In this document: positions 1 to 7,917 of the stretch, piece after piece
Layout of the letters: every line of letters starts with the position of its first letter
Position numbering within the stretch: the stretch's first letter is position 1
NCBI GenBank assembly: GCA_036745245.1
Contig: DAIOGN010000008.1
Span: 1-43,542 of the forward strand
DNA: 43,542 nucleotides
Source: DAIOGN01 sp036745245
GTDB lineage: Bacteria > Zixibacteria > MSB-5A5 > JAUVRN01
Direction: 5' to 3'
Notes under the pieces: generated by a model
What the model saw: only the letters and a program-made list of their open reading frames with translations
Database searches by the model: none
What the model was told of the DNA's origin: nothing
Program-made: the position numbers and the translations under genes

Positions 1-749
1 ACATCAATGCGGATGGCACGCCGTTGACGGTGGCCGACCTGGTGTACCTGATCCGCGTGATCACGGGCGACGCTCAGCCGATCGCCGGTGACATTCTGGG
101 TGGTGGTCCGAAGACGATCGCTGGCAAGGTGAACATGGAGGTGCTCTCACAGGGTGCCGTGACCACGGTTCGCTCGTCCAGTGATGTCGAGATGGGCGCG
201 GGCCTCTTCGTGTTCAGCTACACGGGCACCGAGATCTCGAAGGTGGAAGTGGTGGGACGTGCGTCCAACATGGACGTGACCCATCAGGCCGCCAACGGCG
301 AGCTCCGCGTGCTTGTGTACAACATCGAAGACGGCTACAAGGTGGCGGCCGGACATGGAGAGATCCTGTCCATCACCACCTCGGGCGCTGGAACGGTGGA
401 GCTGGTGAACGTGGAAGCGGCGTCCTTCATGGGCGGCGCTCTGGAAGCGAACGTGACGGCGAAGGTCCTGCCCACGCAGTTTGCGTTGAAGCAGAACTTC
501 CCGAATCCGTTCAATCCTTCCACGTCCCTGGCCATCGACTTCCCGAACGCCTCGGACTACAAGCTGACCATCTACAACATCGCGGGCCAGACGGTACGCG
601 CCTTCTCGGGTAACACCGAGGCGGGCACGGTCACGTTGACCTGGGATGGTCGTGACGCCAGAGGGTCGCAGGTCGCTACGGGTGTGTACTTCTACTCCGT
701 GGAAGCCGGTGCCTTCAAGGATGTCAAGAAGATGGTGCTCCTCAAGTAA
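1..749 (+). CDS. Secreted protein, 3' part: dockerin-like repeat plus T9SS/FlgD-like C-terminal domain (5'-truncated)
   Basis: The reading frame is open from base 3, so the true start lies outside the window. The first visible residues (INADGTPLTVADLVYLIRVI) have the form of a dockerin type I calcium-binding repeat followed by its helix. A beta-rich stretch of about 120 residues follows. The last 90 residues begin with FALKQNFPNPFNPST and end with GVYFYSVEAGAFKDVKKMVLLK-type sequence, the FlgD-Ig-like/Por-secretion C-terminal domain common in FCB bacteria and related candidate phyla. In that family the domain directs export by the type IX system and is often cleaved or used for surface attachment. 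The product is probably exported and surface-attached or released. The catalytic or binding part of the protein is not in view, so its function is unknown. A strong terminator follows 26 bases after the stop. Confidence 0.85.
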   Translation, partial: INADGTPLTVADLVYLIRVITGDAQPIAGDILGGGPKTIAGKVNMEVLSQGAVTTVRSSSDVEMGAGLFVFSYTGTEISKVEVVGRASNMDVTHQAANGELRVLVYNIEDGYKVAAGHGEILSITTSGAGTVELVNVEAASFMGGALEANVTAKVLPTQFALKQNFPNPFNPSTSLAIDFPNASDYKLTIYNIAGQTVRAFSGNTEAGTVTLTWDGRDARGSQVATGVYFYSVEAGAFKDVKKMVLLK

Positions 750-775
750 GGTCTCGCACCTTACACGCTTTACGC

Positions 776-809
776 AAAGGCCCCGCCGAACGGCGGGGCC
801 TTTGTTTTT
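776..809 (+). terminator. Rho-independent terminator of the secreted-protein gene
   Basis: A perfect 12-bp stem (776-787 with 792-803, AAAGGCCCCGCC arm) closes a GAAC tetraloop and is followed by GTTTTT. It lies 26 bases after the stop codon at 747-749. Confidence 0.9.
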
Positions 810-832
810 GTGCCGAGGACCCGGGGAAATAG

Positions 833-920
833 AATTGGGGTCAGAGGCAAATTAAATCCATCAGCAATCCGACGGCACCTGCTCGTCGTCGACTGACTTA
901 ATTTGCCTCTGACCCCAATT
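833..920. repeat. 23-bp perfect inverted repeat with TCTGACCCC core (REP-like element)
   Basis: Bases 833-855 and 898-920 are exact reverse complements over 23 bp (arm starts AATTGGGGTCAGAGGC) and flank a 42-nt loop. The core GGGGTCAGA/TCTGACCCC recurs once more at 1361-1369. Palindromes with this core are widely dispersed in bacterial genomes and are often linked to REP-associated Y1 tyrosine transposases. No intact transposase is visible here. The element may be a dispersed REP or a small non-autonomous remnant. Confidence 0.6.
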
Positions 921-1386
921 ACGGTACACGGCGGAGGGCACGATCGCCTTCAGCGTATCCGCTTACAGTTTAGCCGGGCGACCGACGGAGCCCTCCGCCC
1001 TTGAGAGGACCGGGATACCGGTCCGACTTCAGCGTGGCAAAAGCGGCTCGTACACGATCAGCCGACCGCCGGGTAGGCTCGGCAGCGGCAGAAGCCGATT
1101 CTGACCGCGCAGGATGGAATTGACGACGTGGGTGAACTGTTCGGGCTGCAGCATCTGCAGACCGTAAGGATGCCAGCACTCCTTGAGACCGGGTTCCGCG
1201 TAATCCTGTGCGCCTCGAATCCTTCGCATACACCCTCCCTCGTAAGCGGGGTACCGAACTGGCTGCAAGACAATGTCGAGGTCGCGGGAAGCTACATCAG
1301 ATTGTACGCAGGGAAGGCGTGGCTTGGTTGAGAAATTAGACAGGTGGGGAGAAAATCGAGTCTGACCCCGTGCTCTCCGCCCGCGT
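921..1386. other. Non-coding or decayed stretch between repeat copies
   Basis: About 460 bases separate the inverted repeat from the phosphofructokinase stop. The only open frame of note is on the minus strand, 1029-1229 (66 codons from an ATG, starting MRRIRGAQDYAEPGLKECW). It has no ribosome-binding site that I can see and no family that I recognise, so it may be a gene remnant or chance. A lone TCTGACCCC copy lies at 1361-1369, so this stretch is bounded on both sides by the same repeat core. No RNA gene or promoter was recognised. Confidence 0.4.
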
Positions 1387-2445
1387 CTAATCGAAGAACG
1401 TGGCGGCGATATCGTAGAGTTCCCGATCCACCTTTTTGTTTCGGGACGTGGCTTCCGCCAGTGGCACTGACACGATCTGATTGCCTCGGAGGGCGGCGAT
1501 GTTCCGGACATCTCCGGCGGCGATCATGTCCACGGCATAGGCGCCCATGCGCGTGCCCAGGACGCGGTCGAAGGCGCTCGGGGATCCACCGCGCTGAATG
1601 TGGCCCAGGATCACATACCGTGTCTCAAACCCCGTGATGCGTTCGATTTCCTCGGCCAGCACCTTGCCGATGCCCCCCAGCCGGATGTGTCCGAACGCAT
1701 CCCGTTCGGACGTCTGCAGGATGTGCCCATCCTCCGTGGTGGCCTGTTCAAACTCGACTTTGGCCCCTTCGGCCACCACCACGATACTGAAGTCTTTCCC
1801 CCGTGCATGTCGCTTCTGAATGCTGGCACACACGTCCCGGATCGACACCGGGAACTCGGGAATCAGGATGTAATCCGCGCCCGCGGCCATGCCGGCCGCC
1901 AGGGCGATCCAGCCTGAGTGCCGGCCCATCACTTCCACCACCATCGCGCGGTTGTGAGACTCGGCCGTGGTGTGCACCCGGTCGATGGCCTCCATCGCAG
2001 TATTCACCGCCGTGTCGAAGCCGAACGTGTAGTCGGTGCCCATCAAGTCGTTGTCGATCGTCTTGGGCACACCCACCACCGGCAGTCCCTGCTGCACAAG
2101 GACGGAAGCCACTCCCAGCGTGTCATCGCCGCCCACCGCCACGAGACCGTGAAGCTGCAGCTGTCTGAGCCGCTCGATGACTTTGTCCATGCCTCCCGGT
2201 TCGGCCGCCGGGTTGGTGCGCGAAGTTTTCAGGATTGTGCCGCCGCGGTGAAGAATCCCCGAGACGGAAGAGAGATTCAGCGGTCCGGTGAGGTGGTCTT
2301 CGAGCAGTCCACGCCACCCTTCGCGGATGCCGAGCACGCTCCAGCCATGGCGAACTTCCGCACGACGTACCACCGCACGGATCACGGCGTTCAGCCCCGG
2401 ACAGTCGCCCCCACCCGTGAGAATCCCGATTTGTTGTGTGCTCAT
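1387..2445 (-). CDS. 6-phosphofructokinase, pyrophosphate-type active site
   Basis: This 352-residue protein belongs to the PfkA family and phosphorylates fructose 6-phosphate at C1 in glycolysis (reversibly if PPi-linked). The N-terminal phosphate loop is ILTGGGDCPGLNA (8-20). The phosphoryl-donor motif is GGDDT (105-109) and the catalytic motif is PKTIDND (127-133), with D131 as the catalytic base by family analogy. The substrate-binding stretch MGRHSGWIA starts at 173. ATP-dependent enzymes normally have Gly at the second Asp position of GGDDT and at the Lys of PKTIDND. Asp plus Lys together are the accepted signature of PPi-dependent enzymes. I therefore infer pyrophosphate as donor, although the size matches the short ATP/PPi group. 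The gene stands alone, read leftward, and starts at ATG 2445. A weak TTGACC/TTAGTT promoter pair lies upstream. Confidence 0.93.
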   Translation of the reverse strand: MSTQQIGILTGGGDCPGLNAVIRAVVRRAEVRHGWSVLGIREGWRGLLEDHLTGPLNLSSVSGILHRGGTILKTSRTNPAAEPGGMDKVIERLRQLQLHGLVAVGGDDTLGVASVLVQQGLPVVGVPKTIDNDLMGTDYTFGFDTAVNTAMEAIDRVHTTAESHNRAMVVEVMGRHSGWIALAAGMAAGADYILIPEFPVSIRDVCASIQKRHARGKDFSIVVVAEGAKVEFEQATTEDGHILQTSERDAFGHIRLGGIGKVLAEEIERITGFETRYVILGHIQRGGSPSAFDRVLGTRMGAYAVDMIAAGDVRNIAALRGNQIVSVPLAEATSRNKKVDRELYDIAATFFD

Positions 2446-2565
2446 GTGCTGTACACCCGTCAGAGCTGAACTAACATTCAGCGGACCTGAGGGTCAAGAA
2501 TAGCCACACAGGCGCGATTCAGGGGCTTCCTGATGCGCGCCTTCTTATGGCGTTGGTGAGGGAGC

Positions 2566-2877
2566 CTAGCGGCCCTGGCGCTTCTGAGTGGTATAGCAGA
2601 CCCGGCAATACACAGGCCGGCCGGGCGCCGGTTTGAACGGAACCATCACCGACTTCTGACAGCTCCAGCAGGTCGCCGGATGCTGACCGTCCATCTGACG
2701 ATGCCCCTCACGGCGCGACTTTTCGCGACATGCGCGGCAGCGCTTCGGCGCCTCTTTGGGCAACGCCACAAGCTCCTGGCCGCCGGTCGAAAAGATGAAC
2801 GTCTTGCCGCAGTCACGGCACACCAGCACCTGATCTTCTTTGAAACTCGCTTCTTGCATTCCTTCGTCCCCTGTCAC
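2566..2877 (-). CDS. Small zinc-ribbon protein with CxxC-x17-CxxC domain
   Basis: A protein of 97-103 residues with three pairs of zinc-binding cysteines. The N-terminal half has CRDC (21-24) and, about 25 residues later, CRAC, as in the probable zinc-ribbon (zf-trcl-like) family. The C-terminal half has CWSC and CRVC separated by exactly 17 residues, matching the named CxxC-x17-CxxC domain. These proteins are small, cytosolic and of unknown function, perhaps nucleic-acid binding. The GTG at 2877 gives 103 residues. The ATG at 2859 (MQEASFKED) gives 97 and is preceded by a purine-rich GGGGACGAAGGA stretch, so it is at least as likely. Confidence 0.75.
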   Translation of the reverse strand: MTGDEGMQEASFKEDQVLVCRDCGKTFIFSTGGQELVALPKEAPKRCRACREKSRREGHRQMDGQHPATCWSCQKSVMVPFKPAPGRPVYCRVCYTTQKRQGR

Positions 2878-2938
2878 CGGTTGGTCCGGATTCCCACATC
2901 CACCCTGGGTGCCCCCTTGAAGCGAAACGGGTGTGGCT

Positions 2939-3361
2939 TCAACTAACGCTCGTGATCGACTTCCAATCCTCTGCTGAAAGTTTGAACCAGGTCACTATGG
3001 TGGTTTTGATTTCCTTTAAAGCTATCTTCTTCTCATACGCCGACAGGTCGGCCGGCAACTTAGCTTTCGCATCCTTCCAGGCCTGTCGTGCCAGTTCGAG
3101 GCGTCCGGCTTCCGACTGTCCTGAAATCTCCTGGGCCCGCACTTGAATCCAGGCCCGCACCGAGTCAAGTCGCTCCCGTGTGCCTGCGCTCAAGGAGTCC
3201 ACGGTGGCCTGGAGTGTCTGGTTCGACTTTTCCAGTGCCGCCAACCGCTTCGTGGTCTCCTCGCCCGCCCACTCCTCGCGCTCTGCGCTCCACCACGATT
3301 TGTACGTCAGCGCTGCCGCAGCCACGAGGAACAACAGTACAACTATGATGGATCGCTTCAC
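2939..3361 (-). CDS. Single-span membrane protein with periplasmic coiled coil
   Basis: A 140-residue protein from GTG 3361, chosen because GGGAGAGGGG lies just upstream and because the hydrophobic segment then sits at the N terminus. The frame stays open to 3463 without adding recognisable sequence. After VKRS comes a transmembrane segment (about 5-20, IIVVLLFLVAAAALTY), then a charged, heptad-like region (about 30-80, rich in E, K, L and Q) and a Trp-containing tail ending in TIVTWFKLSAEDWKSITSVS. It is predicted to be anchored in the inner membrane with the coiled coil outside. I recognise no family and propose no function. Confidence 0.6.
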   Translation of the reverse strand: MKRSIIVVLLFLVAAAALTYKSWWSAEREEWAGEETTKRLAALEKSNQTLQATVDSLSAGTRERLDSVRAWIQVRAQEISGQSEAGRLELARQAWKDAKAKLPADLSAYEKKIALKEIKTTIVTWFKLSAEDWKSITSVS

Positions 3362-3463
3362 GGAAGCCCCTCTCCCTAGCTGCCGTTCACCCTCTTGTAA
3401 CCTGAGGGCCACTGAAAAGTTCTGCAAATATAAGCCGGCCAGCGGCATACGCAATCCGCTCAA

Positions 3464-3807
3464 GGCCTCGGACCCAAATTAGTCATACTGATCGGTAAGT
3501 TAGCAACACCAACCTTGCGGGTTGTTGACGGAACCGGGCAGGGGAGATAGCGGTGGTCTGTAACAGTAACCGCTTGCAGCACACCATGTTACATGCATTA
3601 GCGCACTCTGGATGCTGAATTCCTCGGATCAAACTGCGGTCCGCAATCCGTCCTGACCGCAGAGAACCGGGTTTTGGCCAGTCAAACTTCATGCCGGACG
3701 CTAAACCAGTTTCCCGGGCCGGCCGATAGCATCCCTGAAGGAAGCACCACTCAGACAATCTCAAATTTTGAACAATGGTTGATTTCCACACACTGGAAGG
3801 AGCTGTC
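3464..3807. other. Intergenic region between divergent genes
   Basis: About 345 bases separate the leftward coiled-coil gene from the rightward Ig-like lipoprotein. No convincing gene is visible. The base composition is more mixed than in the flanking genes. A flagellar sigma-28-like promoter is listed separately (3702-3729), and a ribosome-binding site GGAAGG lies at 3795-3800, eight bases before the lipoprotein start. Confidence 0.6.
3702..3729 (+). promoter_or_regulatory. Candidate sigma-28 (FliA)-like promoter
   Basis: TAAA at 3702-3705 is followed after 16 bases by GCCGATAG at 3722-3729. The FliA consensus is TAAA-N15-GCCGATAA, so the -10 matches 7 of 8 and the spacing is one base long. 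It would start transcription near 3736, about 70 bases before the lipoprotein start. Confidence 0.35.
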
Positions 3808-6021
3808 ATGCAGAAGCATGCATCCCTGAGGGCCATCGCGATTGTACTGGCCCTGTCTACGGCCCTCGCGTTGGGCTGCAGCGAAGAATCCGCACCGCCC
3901 ACCGGCGGTGGTGGCGGCGGTGCGTCGGTTGTATCCAACGTCAACGTGTCCTCCGACTCGGCCTCCATCGGCTCCACGGTCATCGTGGAAGCCACGGTGA
4001 CCGCGAGTGGAACGCCTCAGGCGGGTGCCTGGGTGCAGTTCACCGTGACCCCGGCTTCCGCCGGATCGTTCATCGCCGACTCGGCCATCACCGACGCCAA
4101 CGGCATTGCCACCACGATCTTCAACCCCACGTCCACGGGATCCGCGGCCATTTCCGCCGGGATCAGCAACGGCTCGACGCAGAGCCAGCCGCTTACCGTG
4201 GTGACGCCTGGTGGTGGATCCACCGGCTCCGGTCTGGTCACCGTAGCCATCAGCCCAACGCTTATGAAGGCGGANNNNNNNNNNGATTTCGACGCCCAGT
4301 ACCCGAAGGCGATCCTGGAAGTGAAGGCGGACGGCTCGACGGTTGCTACGGTCACAGTCACGGCCTTCACTCCGGGCAGCCAGCTGGTGCCTGATTCCAC
4401 GGCCATCCGCCTCACGGCGGGGGAGTGGTTCATCGACATGGACGGCAACGGCTACTTCACGCCGGTGATCGACACGCTCAAGATTGATTACAACGCCAAC
4501 AGCCTGTGGGATGCCATCGGTCAGATCCCTGCCGTGGCCTACACCACCAACGGTGTGGCCACCGTGAACTACACGGCCGGCAGCATTGCTTCCACCGTGT
4601 ACATCCTCGCCACCGTGGGTGATCCGGGCAGCTCCTACGCCAAGCAGGCCACCCTTTCGCTCACGCCCAACGACAGCATCGCCAACATCGAGCTGTACGC
4701 CACCACGCCTGACATTCAGGTGCACGGCACGGGCGGAGTGGACTTCACCACAATCACTGCAGCCTGTTACGATGCCTTCGGCAATGCGGCCCCTGAGGGT
4801 CTGCCGATCGCACTGTCGGTGGTCTCCGGCCCCGGCGGCGGCGAAGGCATCAACGGCACCGTGGGTCAGCCGGTGAGCAAGATGACCGACGCGTCCGGTC
4901 GCGTGACCTGGACCGTGGCTTCAGGCACGATCTCCGGCACGGTGCGACTGCGCGCCACCGCCGGCTCGGTACTCTCCACGGCCATTCACGTGGTGGTCAA
5001 CGCGGGCCCGCCATTCGAAATCTCCATTGGCTCGCAGACCTGCAACATTCAGTCGTGGGCCTATGTCAACCGAGTGAACCCCATCGTCGCCATGGTGGTG
5101 GACGCGTACGGCAACCCGGTTCCTGCGGGCACGGCCGTGTACTTCTCCACCGAGGAAGGCTCGGTGGGCGCGTACGACATCACGGAGGAAGACGGCGGCA
5201 TCGTCACGGTGGAATGGCACTCGGGCGATCCGCAGAATGATGGCATCGTGTGGATCTGGTGCGAGACGGCCGGCGGCGCAGTGCGCGACTCGGTAGCGTT
5301 CTACTCATCGAGCCCGGCGGCCACCATCACGTTCCTGACCGCTCCCAACTCCATCGCCGCGGCCACCAGTGCCGAGGCCGATGTGATGGTCGAAGTGCTC
5401 GACATCAACGGCAACCCGGTGGTGGAAGTCACGCCCATCGAGATGTCGTCGACCTTCGGCGGGGTCACGGGCGGCCTCACGGAAGATGGCTGCAACTACA
5501 GCATCCTGAACTCGCTTTTCAACTCCGAGGCGCCGCAGGAAGATTATTCCCCGGTCTCGCCTGACGACGGCATCTGTGCCGTGGCCACGATCCGTGCCCG
5601 TACGGGCGCTGCGTTCGCCACGCACAATGTCAACCTGCTGTCGGGAACGGCCTACTTCAAGAACTCCACGATCGAGTTCTTCGGCGACGTGGTCACGGGC
5701 GCTACCGTGCCCGTGGAAGTGGTGATCAAGGACCGTCAGGACGTGCCCCTGGGAGGCCATTCGGTGACGCTCATCGCGACCGCGGGTTCCGTGGTGAGCT
5801 CTCCGGTCGTCACGGATCGCTACGGCGTGGCCTCGTTCCTGTACACGGCTCCTGCCGACACCTCGATCGCCAAGTCTGCTTACCTGACGGCGACCGACAA
5901 CGATCCTCGCGGCGGCATCAGCAAGGGGCTGAAGCTTGAAATCACGGCCCCTGTGAAAGGCCTCTTCGGAGACGACGAGCCGAAAGTGGCCACGCGTATC
6001 TCGTTCGACGGCGCCGAGTAG
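3808..6021 (+). CDS. Large surface lipoprotein with bacterial Ig-like (Big_1-type) domains
   Basis: About 737 residues from ATG 3808, with a GGAAGG ribosome-binding site eight bases upstream. An in-frame ATG at 3775 has none. The N terminus is a lipoprotein signal (hydrophobic stretch IAIVLALSTALA, lipobox LALGC), then a flexible Gly-rich linker. The rest is tandem beta-sandwich modules with the Big_1/invasin pattern, for example TDANGIATTIF, TDASGRVTWT and TDRYGVASFLY, where a D-x-x-G-x-A/V turn recurs. Such proteins are anchored in the outer membrane and project as adhesins or surface fibres. Ten N at 4275-4284 interrupt the gene. The flanks read through in frame and would also join cleanly on a shared GA (MKADFDAQYP), so the gap is probably an artefact. 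No partner gene is obvious. Confidence 0.85.
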   Translation: MQKHASLRAIAIVLALSTALALGCSEESAPPTGGGGGGASVVSNVNVSSDSASIGSTVIVEATVTASGTPQAGAWVQFTVTPASAGSFIADSAITDANGIATTIFNPTSTGSAAISAGISNGSTQSQPLTVVTPGGGSTGSGLVTVAISPTLMKAXXXXDFDAQYPKAILEVKADGSTVATVTVTAFTPGSQLVPDSTAIRLTAGEWFIDMDGNGYFTPVIDTLKIDYNANSLWDAIGQIPAVAYTTNGVATVNYTAGSIASTVYILATVGDPGSSYAKQATLSLTPNDSIANIELYATTPDIQVHGTGGVDFTTITAACYDAFGNAAPEGLPIALSVVSGPGGGEGINGTVGQPVSKMTDASGRVTWTVASGTISGTVRLRATAGSVLSTAIHVVVNAGPPFEISIGSQTCNIQSWAYVNRVNPIVAMVVDAYGNPVPAGTAVYFSTEEGSVGAYDITEEDGGIVTVEWHSGDPQNDGIVWIWCETAGGAVRDSVAFYSSSPAATITFLTAPNSIAAATSAEADVMVEVLDINGNPVVEVTPIEMSSTFGGVTGGLTEDGCNYSILNSLFNSEAPQEDYSPVSPDDGICAVATIRARTGAAFATHNVNLLSGTAYFKNSTIEFFGDVVTGATVPVEVVIKDRQDVPLGGHSVTLIATAGSVVSSPVVTDRYGVASFLYTAPADTSIAKSAYLTATDNDPRGGISKGLKLEITAPVKGLFGDDEPKVATRISFDGAE

Positions 6022-6039
6022 TCTCGCTGTCTCGGATTC

Positions 6040-6070
6040 AGCCGGCCCCTCCCCGGGGCCGGCTTTTTTT
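6040..6070 (+). terminator. Rho-independent terminator of the Ig-like lipoprotein gene
   Basis: A perfect 10-bp stem AGCCGGCCCC (6040-6049) pairs with 6055-6064 around a TCCCC loop and is followed by six further T. It lies 19 bases after the stop. Confidence 0.92.
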
Positions 6071-6151
6071 ATGGGTCGACCGGGACCCCGGCCCTCGGAC
6101 GCGGCGGCTTGACCCCGGTTCGGCCCGGGGCCTACCTTCGGACCACAACAC

Positions 6152-6571
6152 ATGACAGGGCCACGCCGCTACCATCGCACGCCGCAGCGCGAGGCAATTC
6201 TCGATCACGTGACCTCCCGCTGTCAGCATCTCTCGGCCGAGGAAATCCACGCCGCTCTGCGCAGGCGGCATCCGCGCCTGTCTACGTCATCCGTGTATCG
6301 AAACCTGCACGTGCTGGTGGCACAGGGAAAGCTGAGTGTGCTGCGGTTCGGAAGCGGCCAGGATCTCTACGACGCCCGCACAGAGCCGCACTATCATGTC
6401 CTGTGCCGTTCCTGCGGGGAACTCAGGGACCTGGTGCTGCCGGACGTGTCCGGTGTGTTGTCGAGAGCGGAACAGCAGGTTTCCGACTTTCAGGTGGAGG
6501 GCCATGCGCTTGTGTTTCACGGTCTGTGCACGGCCTGCAAGGAGTGTGCGTCCACCCGGGCGCAGAACTAG
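6152..6571 (+). CDS. Fur-family transcriptional regulator, PerR-like
   Basis: A 139-residue Fur-superfamily repressor: N-terminal winged helix (about 8-68, with SSVYRNLHVL recognition helix) and C-terminal metal/dimer domain. Two CxxC pairs (C85/C88 in CRSCGE, C126/C129 in CTACKE) form the structural zinc site. The regulatory site reads D74-x5-H80-Y-H82, preceded by H26. This is the D...HYH arrangement of the peroxide sensor PerR rather than the His-rich cluster of Fur. By family analogy, metal-catalysed oxidation of the histidines would release DNA. An aquaporin gene follows after 24 bases in the same direction, and a peroxiredoxin gene lies beyond it on the other strand. This supports a peroxide-stress role. 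Whether it senses peroxide or iron is inference. Confidence 0.88.
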   Translation: MTGPRRYHRTPQREAILDHVTSRCQHLSAEEIHAALRRRHPRLSTSSVYRNLHVLVAQGKLSVLRFGSGQDLYDARTEPHYHVLCRSCGELRDLVLPDVSGVLSRAEQQVSDFQVEGHALVFHGLCTACKECASTRAQN

Positions 6572-6595
6572 AACGACATCGAGAGGAGGCGCCGG

Positions 6596-7270
6596 TTGAA
6601 CTCCAAAGCGCTGGTTGCAGAATTCGTGAGCACGTTTGCCCTGACCTTCGTGGGCATCGGAGCCATTGCCGCCAATGCCATGAGCGGTGGCGCGCTCGGA
6701 CTGGTGGGCATCGCCCTGGCCCACGGGCTGACCCTGGCCGTGTTCATCACGGCCACGGCACACATCAGCGGCGGTCACGTGAACCCCGCCGTGAGCGTGG
6801 GCGCCTGGATCGCAGGCAAGCTGCCTACGGCAGGTCTCGTCGGGTATATCCTGGCCCAATGCGCGGGCGCCATCCTGGCGGCCTTTCTCATCAAGCTGGC
6901 GATGCCGGCCGCGGCTCTCACCGAAGTGGGAATGGGCACGCCCGCCATCAACACCGCTGCCGGGGTGACCGTGGGCATGGCGCTGGCGATGGAAGCGGTG
7001 CTTACATTCTTTCTCATGTTCGCCGTGTACGGCACGGCCATCGACCGTCGCGCTCCAAAACTCGGCGGACTGCTGATCGGCCTCACGGTCGCTTTCGACA
7101 TCATGGCCGGTGGTCCCGTGTCGGGGGCAGCCATGAATCCCGCCCGGCACCTGGGTCCGGCGCTCCTTGGCGGAGGCACACAGAATCTATGGGTCTACTG
7201 GGTGGGACCAATACTGGGCGCTTCGCTGGCCGCCCTGCTGTACCACCGGATACTCGAAGAGCCGGCTTGA
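6596..7270 (+). CDS. Aquaporin-family (MIP) channel
   Basis: A 224-residue integral membrane channel with six predicted spans and both half-helix NPA motifs, GGHVNPAVSVG (about residue 62) and GAAMNPARHLGP (near 180). It starts at TTG 6596 behind GAGAGGAGG. The Arg after the second NPA, part of the selectivity filter, is kept. The position that is His in E. coli AqpZ appears to be Ile here by my alignment, as in plant TIP and archaeal AqpM channels. The end of the protein (WVYWVGPILGASLAALLY) also resembles these. Such channels can pass water and sometimes hydrogen peroxide or ammonia. It is probably co-transcribed with the PerR-like regulator (24-base gap), so peroxide transport is a reasonable but untested reading. 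It is not GlpF by context. Confidence 0.9.
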   Translation: MNSKALVAEFVSTFALTFVGIGAIAANAMSGGALGLVGIALAHGLTLAVFITATAHISGGHVNPAVSVGAWIAGKLPTAGLVGYILAQCAGAILAAFLIKLAMPAAALTEVGMGTPAINTAAGVTVGMALAMEAVLTFFLMFAVYGTAIDRRAPKLGGLLIGLTVAFDIMAGGPVSGAAMNPARHLGPALLGGGTQNLWVYWVGPILGASLAALLYHRILEEPA

Positions 7271-7298
7271 AGAGCTTAATTTAAGAGTGTGCGGTCGA

Positions 7299-7811
7299 TC
7301 AGCTGGTCGGCTCGCCCGGCTTCCAGTTGCACGGCGTGCACTGGGCGGTCTGTAGCGCCTGAAGCGTTCTCAGGATTTCGCCGGTGTTTCGCCCTGTGGG
7401 CAAGTCGTGAATCGACACGAATCGAACCCAGCCGTCGGGATCGACGATGAAGGTGCCACGGAGGGCCAGACCTGTGTCTTCATGCAGCACATCGAAGGAT
7501 CGGGCCAACTCCTTCGACGGGTCGGCGATCCAGAGAAACGGCACGTCGCCGAAGCCCCCGTCGCGCCAGCGCCGGTGTGACTCCATGGAGTCCACCGACA
7601 CAAGGACCACTCGGGCGCCCGCTTTTTCGAATTCGGCTGACAGATCCCGAAAGGAGGTCAGTTCGGAAGCGCACACGCTGGTCTCGTCGTGCGTATAAAA
7701 GACGATGACGTGCCACGATCCCTTGAGGTCGTCGCCTTTGATCTGCACCTCCCGGCCGCCGGACAGGGCGGAGGCCTCGAAGGCGGGGAGGGGAGCACGC
7801 AGTTGAATCAT
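7299..7811 (-). CDS. Peroxiredoxin (AhpC/TSA family, probably 2-Cys)
   Basis: A 170-residue thiol peroxidase that reduces H2O2 and organic peroxides. The peroxidatic site is FYTHDETSVCASELTSF with C47 and T44. The supporting Arg is R118 in LRGTFIVDP. The C terminus CTPCNWKPGE holds C158 and C161, either of which could be the resolving cysteine of the AhpC type. The near-invariant Pro of the PxxxTxxC motif is Thr (T40) here, an unusual change. The start is ATG 7811 behind AAAGGACG. The gene is convergent with the aquaporin, with stop codons 28 bases apart and no strong terminator between them. The context of PerR-like regulator and aquaporin suggests a peroxide-defence group. Confidence 0.9.
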   Translation of the reverse strand: MIQLRAPLPAFEASALSGGREVQIKGDDLKGSWHVIVFYTHDETSVCASELTSFRDLSAEFEKAGARVVLVSVDSMESHRRWRDGGFGDVPFLWIADPSKELARSFDVLHEDTGLALRGTFIVDPDGWVRFVSIHDLPTGRNTGEILRTLQALQTAQCTPCNWKPGEPTS

Positions 7812-7917
7812 TTCGCTGGTTCGTCCTTTCGCCGGGTTCGGTGATCATACGCCATGTGCGCACGGCCGTCAAGCGGCAGGCGGCATTGTACAGGGCATTC
7901 GAAGAGGAGTGAAGCTC

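Noticed and set aside
3751..4725. Long open frame on the minus strand under the Ig-like lipoprotein
   Set aside because: His/Arg/Gly-rich translation typical of the antisense of a GC-rich gene; no start signal or family.
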